From NCBI GenBank assembly GCA_011799875.1, contig CM022302.1, positions 54,041,153 through 54,105,152 on the forward strand: a stretch of DNA of 64,000 bases, written 5' to 3'. This DNA comes from Thinopyrum elongatum. Its lineage: Eukaryota > Streptophyta > Magnoliopsida > Poales > Poaceae. Both the position numbers and the translations under genes were made by a program. Shown piece by piece: positions 46,340-58,934 of this stretch (position 1 is the stretch's first letter; the number at the start of each line of letters is the position of its first letter). The notes under the pieces are model-generated. The model saw only the letters and a program-made list of their open reading frames with translations, was not told the origin of the DNA and ran no database searches.

Positions 46340-47845
46340 AAAATCATCTCAAAGAGGCAGAAAAGGAACTGACCTACTCGACTTACGCGTCCATTGTGTT
46401 GTGCGGTATCTTATGTTGCAATAGTTCACAGAATGTGGATGCAAGATTGTTGAAATATGTCTCTAGTCTTAATAAGATGAACAAGTACAATTGGTGTGAC
46501 TTTGTACTCAGCTATTTGATCCAGGGCATCAAGAACCTTAGCAAAGGCATACTCCATTCCCTTAGGAAACTTAATAAAAAGAATGGAGTATGCCTTTATT
46601 AAGGTTCTTCACGGCTTGAATCAAATAGCAGAGTACAAAGTCACAACAATTGTACTTGTTCATCTCATCAAGACTAGAGACATATTTCAGCAATTTTGCA
46701 TCCATATTCTGTGAACTGTTGCATCATAAGATACAAGACGATCTTAGAAGATTTTGGCTTGTGGACCCCTGCTTCTTCCATTAGTAGTACGATCAGAGAT
46801 ATGGGTTTTCTTGCGGAAGGGTTTCCTAGTATTTTTTCCACTTAGAAGTTTGTCAATGTCAATTGGTTCTTCTCCCCCTTCATTCTTCAAGCCTTGCCAT
46901 CTTAATCTTCTTAATTCTCCCTAACTCTAGTTCTCCTGTTTCTGGGTTCACTCTATGAACTAAATAACTAGCTAAATTCTCTGGTATGCTTTCTTCCTTG
47001 ACCTTTATTCCCAGTGCGCTGCAAATGGCGACTTCTTCACTTCATCTTGCATACCAGGACATAGCGATTCATTCAAATTGCCTACGATCCTGGGAACGCA
47101 TCTATGCTTGAAATGGGGGTATGGTTTATCAAATCTTTCTTTGTTGGGTCGACCCATATTTTTGGCTTCCTTGACTTTGGGGCCTTCCATGCATCCTAAT
47201 TTGGTCAAATAGGAGAAATTTGAATGCAGCCTCACAGTGAGATAAATTAATATCAATGTACATGTAACAATACCATGAACAATAACATGTATATAAGCTA
47301 AATGATAAATCATCGCAATCATAAACAGAGTATCTAGGGCAGTCTACAATACTTTTATTGTTACTGTCATGCATGGCGGTCTGCAAGATTTAAATATGAC
47401 AAACCACAAGACTAGAATAAGAATGAATAACTTAGCTAAACAATTATGGGTCATTTCAGTGGTAATGGGTGGGTAACTTCACTCACATGAGTAATTTAGT
47501 AGATTGAGAATGGGCCATTTCAGTTCACATGAGTGGGTAACTTAGCGGGTCATTTCAGGGAAATAACTTTATCAGCAGATAGAACTCAGCTGGCAGCCCA
47601 TCTGGGCCAGTAGCTGGTTTGTTGCAATAAAATAGAGAGCTGCGGGCTACTTAATTAAAAAAAATACGTACACGATGATGTTTCGGTTGAGGCGGAAGAG
47701 CGAGGATGCTTGATTACTGCAAGTTTGTGTGAGCAGCCGCTGTGAATTGCGGAAGCCCTCGCCTCCGGCTCTAGTGGGGTTTTGATTTGCGCTTGGGGCC
47801 GCGATGTTGGCCATCCTCGGCCGCCTGGTCTTGTGGGGAGGGTGG

Positions 47846-49979
47846 TGTAGGGGAACGCAGCAGAAAACAAAAAATTTCCGCCCTACGCACCAGCCCAGGA
47901 CCACTATGGAGACTGCATACAAGGTTTGATCATTTTCGTTACCGACTCGTAGCGCAGCGGAAGTAGAGTCGATGACGATCGTCGGTGCAGATCCCCGCAG
48001 CTAGGATTTACAACCTCCCAACCGCGAGGATGTATACCCTCATCCGCCACCCGGACAGCCCTCCGGGAGGCGGTCGGATAGTCCCCCGGATGGTGTCGTG
48101 GACAGCCCTTCGGGAGGACTCGCAGAACTCAGACCGTCACTTGGACAGCCCTTCGGGAGGCACTCACGAACAGCCCCACGGGCACTAAGATCGAAACTAC
48201 GACCTCTCTACAGAGTTGCACACATACGGTGTCATCTATCCGGCAGGGCTTCGCCGTCCAGAACTAGTTCCCACCGGAACCAAGACAGCCTTTCGGCTCT
48301 ACGAAACTCTTTTCGTGGGAGGGAGAGAGAAGCCAGATAATTGCATGGCATGAGTATGAGAGCAAGGGGATGAAGGAGATGGCAGCCCCAACTCCTCCTT
48401 TTATAGGCCAAGGCAAGGGGTGGGGTGGGATGTTGAAATACCAAAATACCCAAGCTTCATGTCACACATGAAAGGGCATAATGGTAACACAAGGGGGGCA
48501 CCAAGGGGACACCACCATGGCAGCCCTTGGGCCGGCCCACACCTTGTCTCCCCCCATGGGGGGGCCCCCCAACAAGCCACCAACATGTCTCCATGAAACA
48601 TGCATGCTCCCTAGACAAAAAGCCACCAAACATGCAACCCCCGATTCGTGGGATCTTGTCCCCTCGTGCTGGGACAAGATGTTTTCCGCGAAACATTTTT
48701 CTGAAAAATTCCAGAAGGTCCCAGAACATTTCTGGCACCCTCTAAAATTATTCTGGGCATGATCCGAAACATTTTCGGTGCGGTGGTTTTTATCAGCGGA
48801 AAGCATCAACAGCGGTTACGGCAGTTTCGGAACATTTCCGGTTTTTTCTCTCTGAAAATTCCCAGAAGTTCCCAGACCAATTCTGACATCCTCTGAAAAT
48901 TTCCATGCGATGCCGAAACCCTATTTGACCTAATAATATATTCCGAAACACCTTTTCGGTTTTACCGAAACTCTTTCGGTGTTCTCTCTCTCCGGAACTC
49001 TTCCGTTGTCTCCGAAACATTTTCGGTGACTTTCTCTCAGACTCCCTGTCTAGTATTCAGTAGATAGATGACCCTTAAGCGTGTGACCCTATAGGTTCGG
49101 TGAAGTATAGACATGACCGGAACACTTTCCGATCAATGATCAACATCGGAGCCGTGGACACCCATATTGACCCCTATACCCACACGAATGAATATTCGAG
49201 TGAACCTCCAGTTGCCGTGTGCTATTCCTGTTGCTTCGCGATATGTTACAAATACCCGAGGTGAGACATGTTGGCATTCCCGTGGATCAACAACTTGTCC
49301 ATTAAGCCAGTTACCTCGTTACCGGTGTTGTTCTCTTTTCTCGTTACCGTGTTCCAGCATCCCCGTGATCAAATCACAAAGTGTCTGGCCAGACGATGAT
49401 GGATACCGTAACACCGAGAGGGCCCAGAGATATCTCTCCATCGTCGGAGGAGCAAATCCCAATCTTGAGCTATCAAGTTACTTGACATACTTTTCCATGA
49501 ACCCGTAAGCCGCCGTAATAGCCACCCATTTACGGATGACGTTTAACAAACCCCAAAGTTCATGAAGCAAGCATGAAGAAACTCGACACTCTCATGGTCT
49601 AAGGAATCATGCAAACGTTAACTATCTCTGTGTTATTAACCATTAACTCATGACGAATGTATCTCATAGCATAACATCAATTCGGGTCGATTCAACACAA
49701 ATGTTCTTCTAACATTGTGCCCTCAAAGTTGCTGGCATAGACATGCCCATGATCAGGAAAACAGGACCATCATGCAACACTTGAGCTAGTCTTAGAGGCT
49801 AGACTTAGGAATACATTTTTCCATTTATTATTCCACACGTGCATATGAGTCTTCCTCCAAGCCTCGTGGTTATTGTAGACTCGAGAACCATAGCAGTTAT
49901 AGCATGGAACATAAACCTAATTATGAGCATGGAGATAAATAATAACATTTATTATTGCCTCTAGGGCATATCTCCTACA
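47846..49979 (-). repeat. 3' LTR of the copia element (2,134 bp)
   Basis: On the element's strand it begins TGTAGGAGATATGCCC and ends GTTCCCCTACA. It contains several GGACAGCCC(T)TCGGGAGG direct repeats (48050-48165) and many TTTTCGG/CCGAAA words (48690-49030). Long ORFs inside it are LTR sequence. Confidence 0.93.
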
Positions 49980-49995
49980 GACTCCCACTTGCACT
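49980..49995 (-). other. Polypurine tract of the copia element
   Basis: The minus strand reads TGCAAGTGGGAGTC directly before the 3' LTR TGTAGG, a purine-rich primer for plus-strand synthesis. Confidence 0.6.
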
Positions 49996-50191
49996 AGAGT
50001 CAATAATCTAGTTAATGCTAATGCACTTCACACCTGTGGCATACCGGTGTAAATATGCTTCGCTTGTGGTATAGCCTGATGTCCAACGGATCTGACGATT
50101 TCAGCTCTGTGTGTATCTTTGCATATCCTCGCGTTTTCACGCTTTCACAAAATTCATATTTTGTGTGGACTTGGTTTTGTATGTATGTGAA

Positions 50192-52628
50192 TCACAGGTC
50201 GAACCTGGATTCCTCAGACTGAGTTATGGAGCAACTACCTACAGTAGTGTCCCATTGACAAAAGCCATCTTGGAACCATACTAAGTTCATGAATGAACTA
50301 TATGATTCAACATCTTCTTTGTCGCTTTTAAAAGCGGCAACATACTTCGCCTCTGTTATAGAATTCGCCACAATAACTTGTTTGGAACAATTTCCAACTA
50401 CCGTGCCACCATATTGTGTGTTACACAAAAACCCTCAATTTAAATCGAAAATCGCTTGGAGCATGGATGAAGACTGTATCGATGTAACCTTTTACAACGA
50501 ACTCTTCATGATCTCCGCTTGCGAGAAAACATGTCATTAGAGCTACTCTTGCACTCAATGACACTTTTCACTGTTGTCCTATGATCAGTACTTTTGATCA
50601 CTTTGGTATCTATACTCGCAACACCTTGGGAGTATCGGACATATCTGGTTGTTTCACATACCATGGAATACATGATTAATCCAAACACAAAGGTGTGTGG
50701 AATCTCCATCATGTATTTTGCTCATCAGTGTTTTAGGGACACCTAGTCTTGCAAAAACTCTTTCCATGTGACTTTGGCAAGAACCACTCCTTGGCGTTTT
50801 AAATGCTAAAAAGTTTTAGCATCTTGTCAATATGTATCTTTGCTCAGCCCCATTAGGTAAATCTATCTCCATAGATTATCATGCCTAATATAAAGGCGAT
50901 TTAGCCCAAGCACTTCATCGAAAAACTATTTTCAAATGAAGTCCTAATTCATGTCAAGAAATTTATTTCCAATTAACAATGTGTCAAGCACACAACGTTT
51001 TTAGAAATATTATTATGCTCCCACTTACTTTCTTGAATCACAAGCATCTTCGTTACCCATTGATGAAGTCAAAAACCCTTTTGACCATTTCATCAAATCA
51101 CGAAGATTCCAACTCCACTTTGCTCTCTTCTGTCTATTGCTGGAACTCTGAAGTTTGCATACTTACTAGCATCCTCTGGAATGACAAAATACCTTGGACT
51201 GTAACACATGCAAGTCCTTGGTTTCATTTCCATCATATGGAAATCCTATTGTCATCCATGTTTCATATCTCATGACTGAAATATGTATTAATTGCTAGTT
51301 CAACCCAAACCGACTTTAAGCATCGCTACGGTGAAACAACCTCATCGTAGTCAACTCCTTGAACTTGTTATTGCAACAAGTCGAGCTTTATGGATAAAAC
51401 ATTTTTATCCGTATCAGTTTTAAGTTCCATAAAATTCGTTAGACTCTAAGTCTTCCGAAAGGTGTATCAAGATTTTAATCTTGAAACATTTATATGGAAA
51501 CTATCTCGGATTGTATTGGCATTTAGCCAATTCCGGAGTCAGGGCCCATCAACGCTTCCTTGTGTATCGTAGGTATACTGTTGTCTAACAACAATATCTC
51601 GTCTGCGCACCTCAGAGGTTTGCACGAGCCTTGCCTACGTGGTTTAGCTGCAAGTTCGACCGAAGTCCATACATTTTATTGTAGAGACTTCCGTATCAGT
51701 CGCAGTAGGAAACCTGGAATTACTTCCAAGGTCTCTTTCCTTTGATCTGATGACGAAGATACTGTTTATCTTGTCGAGTTGCACTATTCTCCCACTCACC
51801 TTTTTGAAAGAACCATTTTCTTCAAAAAGCATACCGTTCTTTGTGGCAAACCTATTTGCCTCGGTATAGTGAGGGAGGAATACCCAATGACTTGGGATAA
51901 CCTACAAAGTAGCACTTGTCTGATTTGGAATAGGTTTGTAACCTTTTACACAAGCCCCATATTCCAAATGTTAAGAAAAGATATAACATGGTTGGGCGTA
52001 CCATACCATGGTGTCATTTCAACAGACCCGATGGAGCTGTTTTTAGTGTAAAAGCCGCAGTCTCTAAAGCATCACTCTTTAAAAGGGATAATGGCAAATT
52101 TATTTATGTCATCTTTGATCTTACCATGTCATAAATGGTTCGATTACACCTTCACGGACGTTTCACTCACAGTGGTGTTCCGGGAGGTGTAAGTTATGAA
52201 ACTCTTTTCACAACTCATCAGACATTCGCTAAACTTGTAACTCAATTATTCCTTTCTGCAATTGAATTGTAGAAACAGAATTTTCTTGTTACAATAACTT
52301 CTACTTCATTTTTGAAAACCTTTCGAATAAATTCAAAAGATCCAGACTTACGTCTCATCAAGTAAATATCCACATATCTACTTGAGTCATTTCTGAAGAT
52401 AGATAAATCCACTACAAACAACATTTATCGGACTACACACATCAAATGTATGATCACCGATAAGTTTGTTGTCCGTTCCTTATGGCCTGTGAACGGTATT
52501 TCAGTCACTTCACTTTTCGGAGGAAAGTTGCAAGTGTCAGATGATTCAAAATCAAAGGACTTCAAAAAATCCATCATAATGGAATTTATCCATGCGGGTT
52601 TCTCCAATGTGACCAAATGTAGTGCCAC
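50192..52628 (-). pseudogene. Remnants of copia pol (GAG-pre-integrase, integrase, RNase H)
   Basis: The minus-strand frame 52425-52628 resembles a GAG-pre-integrase and following region (ends TGHKERTTNLSVIIHLMCV, where an HTDVCGP-like motif is expected). Frame 52242-52424 resembles the integrase core (SSRYVDIYLMRRKSGSFEF). Frame 50192-50428 resembles the RNase H end of copia pol (NSITEAKYVAA, where ADSTTEAEYIA is usual). RT should lie between 50.8 and 51.9 kb, but I see no YVDD motif. Stops and frameshifts throughout make it non-coding. 52630-55280 (gag side) is AT-rich and unreadable. Confidence 0.6.
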
Positions 52629-55282
52629 ACTTGTGTGGTATTCTCTTAGTCTTACGACATTTAGCGTCAGTGTTACGGATGTATCATATTACCATCAATA
52701 TTCATAACATACGTCCCATTTTGGATGGAAGCATGGCCCTTCATGTTATTCATAATACTGAACAACAATTGTTGTTTTTATGAACAACTCTTTTGCAACA
52801 AACATTGTGCAATGGCTAGAGTGTATGAAACTCTAAAATGAATTATGAAAGTAAACCCAGAGGTAATGTATTTTTATCAATATTCATAACATACATCTCA
52901 TTCATAATGAAAGTATGGCCCTTATGTTATTCATAACATCGAACATAAAAAGTTCTCTTATGAACAACCTTCTTGCAAGATACCTTATGCATAGGGCTAG
53001 AGTGTAAAACTCTAAAATGAATTAAGAAAGTAAATACAGACGGTAATACACCGATGGAAGGTATAGTAACATTTACTATGTTCCCTGTGTATACCTAAAC
53101 CTCATTCCTGGCAAGTCTTTCAGGTCATAGTAGTTCTTACATCGAGTTGCAACAGAAAGCAATCGAGCGGGTATCTTTGTGATTAACTCACAATACCCAA
53201 GAATCAGTGATTGCCAATTTAATCATAATTCCCAAGAACTATATCTTTGACCAGCCTTCTATACATCAAAAACTTGTATGACATTCATACATGAGCTGGA
53301 TATTCCAGTCTTCTTTCTTATTGCCTTTATACTTCTAACAGTTTAACTTTTAGTATTTCTCCTACTCTCAGAAGAAGCACCCAACTTAAGAGTGGCGTTT
53401 AGCCCTGGACTTCCTAGGCGTGAAAGTTTCACTAACACCCTTCGGACACTTCCTTTCTCTTTAAGTTGTTGTTTTATTCACCTTTCATCATATGACAGGC
53501 GTTCTCCTGGATCCCTCTCTTATCAGTCTAATGCATAGTAAACTCCTTTACTAATAGTTTGCAAACAAACACTGCTTTGGATATCTCATATCTTTTAGCC
53601 TTTGTTTGTCCCTGAAAATGATTTTCAGATTCCATGAATATCACATAACTATCCAAACTTTCGAAGTTCGGGTCTCATGGAAGCAAACATATTGCACTTG
53701 ACTGAAATGGAATTCTAGCTTTTGGATCGAAGGACGAGAGTCACATGATCCATAGCATAAGCGAGAGAATACCGAAAGTATGCGATAGGACAAAGTCCTT
53801 CTCGGCACTCTAGAGGGCAATCCTCACATTACGTTACCAACCGTAAAGTTATAACCAGATATTAAACAACTATTCAATTTTAATAGGGAAGGTGGAAACG
53901 CGAGCCATTATACTACAACTATTATGCATAACCACACTTAGACAGTGTTCATAATTAATTGCACTGAGAATTAAACAAGTTAATTCAACAGTGCGCTCCC
54001 ACTCAAATCAATATCTCTCATAATTGATCGTGAGTGATTCAAGATCCGCATTTCCATTCAACGCCATTGTTCGAGATGAACACTGATGGCGCCAACTTCA
54101 ATCGGTAGGCAAACTTGCCGATCACATCTCTATGTGACTCTTGTTCATCTTTCAATGCGTGTGTTCCGAGCTCAGGACGATCCTGCCATGAACGTCAAGA
54201 CAACCAAGTGATCTTGCTGCGAGGTCTGACCTCACCCGCCTCACACCCGTACAATCGTTCGTACCCAGGTAGATCCTGGCGCACCCCGAAAGTAAAGGTG
54301 CCCTGACGGTGCTACACTTGGGTGAACACTAACTACTTGATATTTTTGTGAGAGATCACCCTAATAAAAAGCGACTACCACGCAATCAAGAAGGGTGCAT
54401 CATAAGGGATAAACATCTCAGGCAATTCATAATAGCATGATATGGTATAGCCCTTTCCGACGGAGAAGTCTTGTATTTCTTCGTCTTCGGCATTCGCATC
54501 GGTGTTCACCTTCGCGAAGATTGCCAACACCTTGTCGATGCACCAGATAATATTGCTATCTCTATAGCTAATGAAATAAGTGCATTACATAAGGTTGACA
54601 AGCAGGTCATTAAAGTGCAATCATATGGCTCCAGCCATCATGCCGAATCATGACACGCAGGTCATGTTAATCAATTTACATCATATAGTCATCTCATACA
54701 TAATCAAATTATTATGAGCACTGCTATACCACATCATATGCACATGCAAACCCTCCTGCAAAACCAAGTTAGACGTCTCTAATCGGTTCATGCAAAAACT
54801 TGTTTTACGTGGCTTCTAAGGTTTCGAAACAAACCGAAGCTACCAATGTCCATCATCAAGTATGATAATTCAAGTTGCTAGATTAACTTTCCAGGGTGTA
54901 TGAAAACCGAGATAATAAAATCTCGAGCCCCATACTAAACTTCGTCATACGCATGACCCCCGTGCAGATCATATCTGCATTGCCCTTTCGTTTGCGAAAT
55001 TTCATCTTTCTTTTTAACTACGGTGGAATTCAATGAACTGTTAGCACTTCGTTGATCAATCAGGATCGCGGATTGCCAGAACATTGAAACTCCACCATAC
55101 TGTTATCAAGATCAGAAATATGCAAATTCCAGGGAAGCAACAAGAACATCGGGTAACAGATTTCATCTGCTACCCGCACAAATAATTTTCAGTAATAGAA
55201 CTCATCTACTACCTAATTATATTGTGCAACACCCATACATCGCATGTATTCTAGATCGCAACCTGCATCTACGCATAACCTG

Positions 55283-55294
55283 GCTCTGATACCA
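55283..55294 (-). other. Primer binding site of the copia element
   Basis: The minus strand reads TGGTATCAGAGC, the exact usual complement of initiator tRNA-Met, one base inside the 5' LTR (55296). Confidence 0.92.
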
Positions 55295-55295
55295 C

Positions 55296-57430
55296 TGTAG
55301 GGGAACGCAGCAGAAAACAAAAAATTTCCGCCCTACGCACCAGCCCAGGACCACTATGGAGACTGCATACAAGGTTTGATCATTTTCGTTACCGACTCGT
55401 AGCGCAGCGGAAGTAGAGTCGATGACGATCGTCGGTGCAGATCCCCGCAGCTAGGATTTACAACCTCCCAACCGCGAGGATGTATACCCTCATCCGCCAC
55501 CCGGACAGCCCTCCGGGAGGCGGTCGGATAGTCCCCCGGATGGTGTCGCGGACAGCCCTTCGGGAGGACTCACAGAACTCGGACCGTCACTTGGACAGCC
55601 CTTCGGGAGGCACTCACGAACAGCCCCACGGGCACTAAGATCGAAACTACGACCTCTCTACAGAGTTGCACACATACGGTGTCATCTATCCGGCAGGGCT
55701 TCGCCGTCCAGAACTAGTTCCCACCGGAACCCAGACAGCCTTTCGGCTCTACGAAACTCTTTTCGTGGGAGGGAGAGAGAAGCCAGATAATTGCATGGCA
55801 TGAGTATGAGAGCAAGGGGATGAAGGAGATGGCAGCCCCAACTCCTACTTTTATAGGCCAAGGCAAGGGGTGGGGTGGGATGTTGAAATACCAAAATACC
55901 CAAGCTTCATGTCACACATGAAAGGGCATAATGGTAACACAAGGGGGGCACCAAGGGGACACCACCATGGCAGCCCTTGGGTCGGCCCACACCTTGTCTC
56001 CCCCCATGGGGGAGCCCCCCCAACAAGCCACCAACATGTCTCCATGAAACATGCATGCTCCCTAGACAAAAAGCCACCAAACATGCAACCCCCGATTCGT
56101 GGGATCTTGTCCCCTCGCGCTGGGACAAGATGTTTTCCGCGAAACATTTTTCTGAAAAATTCCAGAAGGTCCCAGAACATTTCTGGCACCCTCTAAAATT
56201 ATTCTGGGCATGATCCGAAACATTTTCGGTGCGGTGGTTTTTATCAGCGGAAAGCATCAACAGCGGTTACGGCAGTTTCGGAACATTTCCGGTTTTTTCT
56301 CTCTGAAAATTCCTAGAAGTTCCCAGACCAATTCTGACATCCTCTGAAAATTTCCATGCGATGCCGAAACCCTATTTGACCTAATAATATATTCCGAAAC
56401 ACCTTTTCGGTTTTACCGAAACTCTTTCGGTGTTCTCTCTCTCCGGAACTCTTCCGTTGTCTCCGAAACATTTTCGGTGACTTTCTCTCAGACTCCCTGT
56501 CTAGTATTCAGCAGATAGATGACCCTTAAGCGTGTGACCCTATAGGTTCGGTGAAGTATAGACATGACCGGAACACTTTCCGATCAATGATCAACATCGG
56601 AGCCGTGGACACCCATATTGACCCCTATACCCACACGAATGAATATTCGAGTGAACCTCCAGTTGCCGTGTGCTATTCCTGTTGCTTCGCGATATGTTAC
56701 AAATACCCGAGGTGAGACATGTTGGCATTCCCGTGGATCAACAACTTGTCCATTAAGCCAGTTACCTCGTTACCGGTATTGTTCTCTTTTCTCGTTACCG
56801 TGTTCCAGCATCCCCGTGATCAAATCACAAAGTGTCTGGCCAGACGATGATGGATACCGTAACACCGAGAGGGCCCAGAGATATCTCTCCATCGTCGGAG
56901 GAGCAAATCCCAATCTTGAGCTATCAAGTTACTTGACATACTTTTTCATGAACCCGTAAGCCGCCGTAATAGCCACCCATTTACGGATGACGTTTAACAA
57001 ACCCCAAAGTTCATGAAGCAAGCATGAAGAAACTTGACACTCTCATGGTCTAAGGAATCATGCAAACGTTAACTATCTCTGTGTTATTAACCATTAACTC
57101 ATGACGAATGTATCTCATAGCATAACATCAATTCGGGTCGATTCAACACAAATGTTCTTCTAACATTGTGCCCTCAAAGTTGCTGGCATAGACATGCCCA
57201 TGATCAGGAAAACAGGACCATCATGCAACACTTGAGCTAGTCTTAGAGGCTAGACTTAGGAATACATTTTTCCGTTTATTATTCCACACGTGCATATGAG
57301 TCTTCCTCCAAGCCTCGTGGTTATTGTAGACTCGAGAACCATAGCAGTTATAGCATGGAACATAAACCTAATTATGAGCATGGAGATAAATAATAACATT
57401 TATTATTGCCTCTAGGGCATATCTCCTACA
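55296..57430 (-). repeat. 5' LTR of the copia element (2,135 bp)
   Basis: Direct copy of 47846-49979. Differences I found include GTCGCGG for GTCGTGG, ACCCAGAC for ACCAAGAC, CTACTTTT for CTCCTTTT, an extra C in the run near 56018, ACCGGTATT for ACCGGTGTT and CCGTTTATT for CCATTTATT. Confidence 0.93.
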
Positions 57431-57435
57431 GGTGG

Positions 57436-57905
57436 TTCGCCAATGATCCTTCTCGATCTACGCAAGCCGCCCTCCATATTCTACCGAGTGACAAGCGAGC
57501 GAGTGTAGTACCGATCGATTAAAGTCGGACGTCGAGTTGGAATGCGGCGGTGGTTGGCCGCCACTACCGGTGGCGGAGTGAGGCTCGTCGAAGATCTGTA
57601 ATGGAGGAGGAGACGGGGGGTGGTGGTGGATGGCTGGTGATTGAGGTCGGGGGCGGTGGTGGTGGATGGCTCGTGATTGAGGTCGGGGGCAGCGGCGCGG
57701 TCCAGTTGGGTGAGCTCGAGGCCAGGGACGGCGCGGTCTAGTCGGGCCAGCTCGAGACAGAGAGATGGGAGGGGAGGGGAACGACAACAAATGGGAATAC
57801 CTAATTTGAATTTCCAAAAATGAAATGGGGAAGTCATTTTGGCTCCCAAAATCATATGTTCCTTGTTAAATAAAAAAAATGAAAAAACATTTCAAAAAAC
57901 GCTGA
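57436..57905. repeat. Outer part of the right inverted-repeat arm
   Basis: Pairs with 45023-45415. It contains GGTGGTGGTGGATGGCT(G/C)GTGATTGAGGTCGG repeats in a GC-rich exon-like segment, then GGGGAAGTCATTTTGGCTCC. It was separated from the rest of the arm by the copia insertion. Confidence 0.85.
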
Positions 57906-58248
57906 TTTTTTTTGGTGATTAACATATACATATTTTTAAAATACATGTGAAGTTTCGTAATAAAATGATATATGGTGCTTTATGAAAAACTATTTTTGAA
58001 TTCCCATTTTAGTCACTGATTTGTTTTTTTACACACAACAGTCAGATGTCATTTCACCACGAAACTGGGTATGTATGTTGAATATCTGTATATGTTCGTT
58101 TACAATTTGTTTCAAAATTATTTGATTTATTTTACTATGTTTTAAATTTGCTTTACTCTACCAGGAGTCTATTAGCTCGGAAGCCAATTTAAATTTCTGA
58201 AAAAAAGGCAGTATGGTTTTTTGTGGTACGTAGCAGAATTAACTTACA
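57906..58248. other. AT-rich flank, no gene
   Basis: No recognisable coding or repeat family. It lies between the inverted repeat and the LINE. The LINE 5' end cannot be placed exactly and may lie here. Confidence 0.4.
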
Positions 58249-58934
58249 GTGTTTGAGCCACGCCGCGACGTAGAGCCGAACCCAATCCTCCGGACGCCGC
58301 CGCCGGAGTCGACCATATCCTCCGGCCGCCGCCGGAGTCCACCTTATCCTCCGGCCGCCGCCGCCGGAGTCCACCTTTTTCCTCCGGCCCCCGCCGCCGG
58401 AGTCTACCTTGTCCTCCGGCCCCCGCCGCCGGAGTCCATCTTGTCCTCCGGCCGCCGCCGCCGGAGTCCCCCCCTTATCCTCCGGCTCCCGCCGCCGGAG
58501 TCCTCCGGCCGTCACCGCAGGAGTCCACCGTATCCTCTGGCGAACTTCCGCCGGAGTCCACCATTTCCTCTGTTCGGCCGGATTCTGCTGGCGATTATGA
58601 ACAGAGGCCCTTGGCTATTCCGGGATTCTGCGGTTCCAATGGAGGAATATGATGGATTGACTAATGTTCAGGAATACAAGCTGGATCGCATTCCAGTGTG
58701 GGCAAGAATCATGGGAACACCAGATGGACTGACGAAGAAAAAGGAAATCTCAGAGAAGATAGCTGCAAAAGTCGGGATTCCCCAATTCAGAGTCATTGCT
58801 GAACCGATTGACAAAACTTGTTGAGTACACCGCAGAAAGTCCATGATCAGAAGAGACATAGGGCTGATGCAACTGCAGCTGATGCAATCATAGAAACGGC
58901 GTCCTCCAGTGGGGAGGGTCGCCGAGCGCAATGA
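58249..58934 (+). pseudogene. LINE ORF1 fragment (DUF4283-like) with repeat-encoded N-terminus
   Basis: One open frame from 58249 translates the CCTCCGG repeat into Pro/Ser/Arg-rich units, then continues without a break into NRGPWLFRDSAVPMEEYDG and IPVWARIMGTPDGLTKK, the DUF4283-like part of plant LINE ORF1. It ends in TGA at 58822. The C-terminal tail resumes in another frame (RADATAADAIIETASSSGEG) and ends in TGA at 58932-58934. The middle, including the CCHC zinc knuckle, is deleted. ORF1 proteins normally coat the LINE RNA; this one is non-functional. Confidence 0.7.
58287..58568 (+). repeat. GC-rich tandem repeat, about nine units of 29-34 bp
   Basis: Unit CCTCCGGCCGCCGCCGCCGG followed by AGTCCACCTT.T. 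Units vary in the number of GCC triplets. It lies in the 5' part of the LINE and is read through in the ORF1 frame. Confidence 0.9.

Larger units (their letters stand above)
47846..57430 (-). mobile_element. Ty1/copia LTR retrotransposon, complete, coding region decayed
   Basis: Target duplication GGTGG at 47841-47845 and 57431-57435. LTRs 47846-49979 and 55296-57430 differ at about 14 positions plus one indel. Primer site and polypurine tract show minus-strand polarity. The internal 5.3 kb has no frame above about 90 codons, yet remnants of a copia pol in the copia order (GAG-pre-integrase, integrase, RNase H) are readable. The near-identical LTRs imply a recent insertion, so it must have been copied by proteins from another element. 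Confidence 0.93.
45023..57905. mobile_element. Long inverted-repeat (foldback-like) element, right arm split by a copia insertion
   Basis: Left arm 45023-46559, loop 46560-46580 (21 nt), right arm 46581-47845 continuing at 57436-57905 after the copia element. At the centre AAAGGCATACTCCATTC faces GAATGGAGTATGCCTTT. Outer ends also match (TTTTGGGAGCCAAAACGACT near 45090 against its reverse complement at about 57836). By eye the arms are about 90% alike with small indels. The arms contain GC-rich exon-like sequence, a T-rich stretch and an ORF (46061-46339). No terminal CACTA/TG motif or clear target duplication was seen, so it may be a foldback transposon or an inverted duplication of one. Confidence 0.8.

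Noticed and set aside
48401..48809. Frames of 93-115 codons duplicated at 55851-56260
   Set aside because: Both sets are the two LTRs of the same copia element. Their similarity is LTR identity, not a gene duplication.
58189..58515. Minus-strand 108-codon Gly/Arg frame
   Set aside because: It is antisense to the GC-rich tandem repeat of the LINE.
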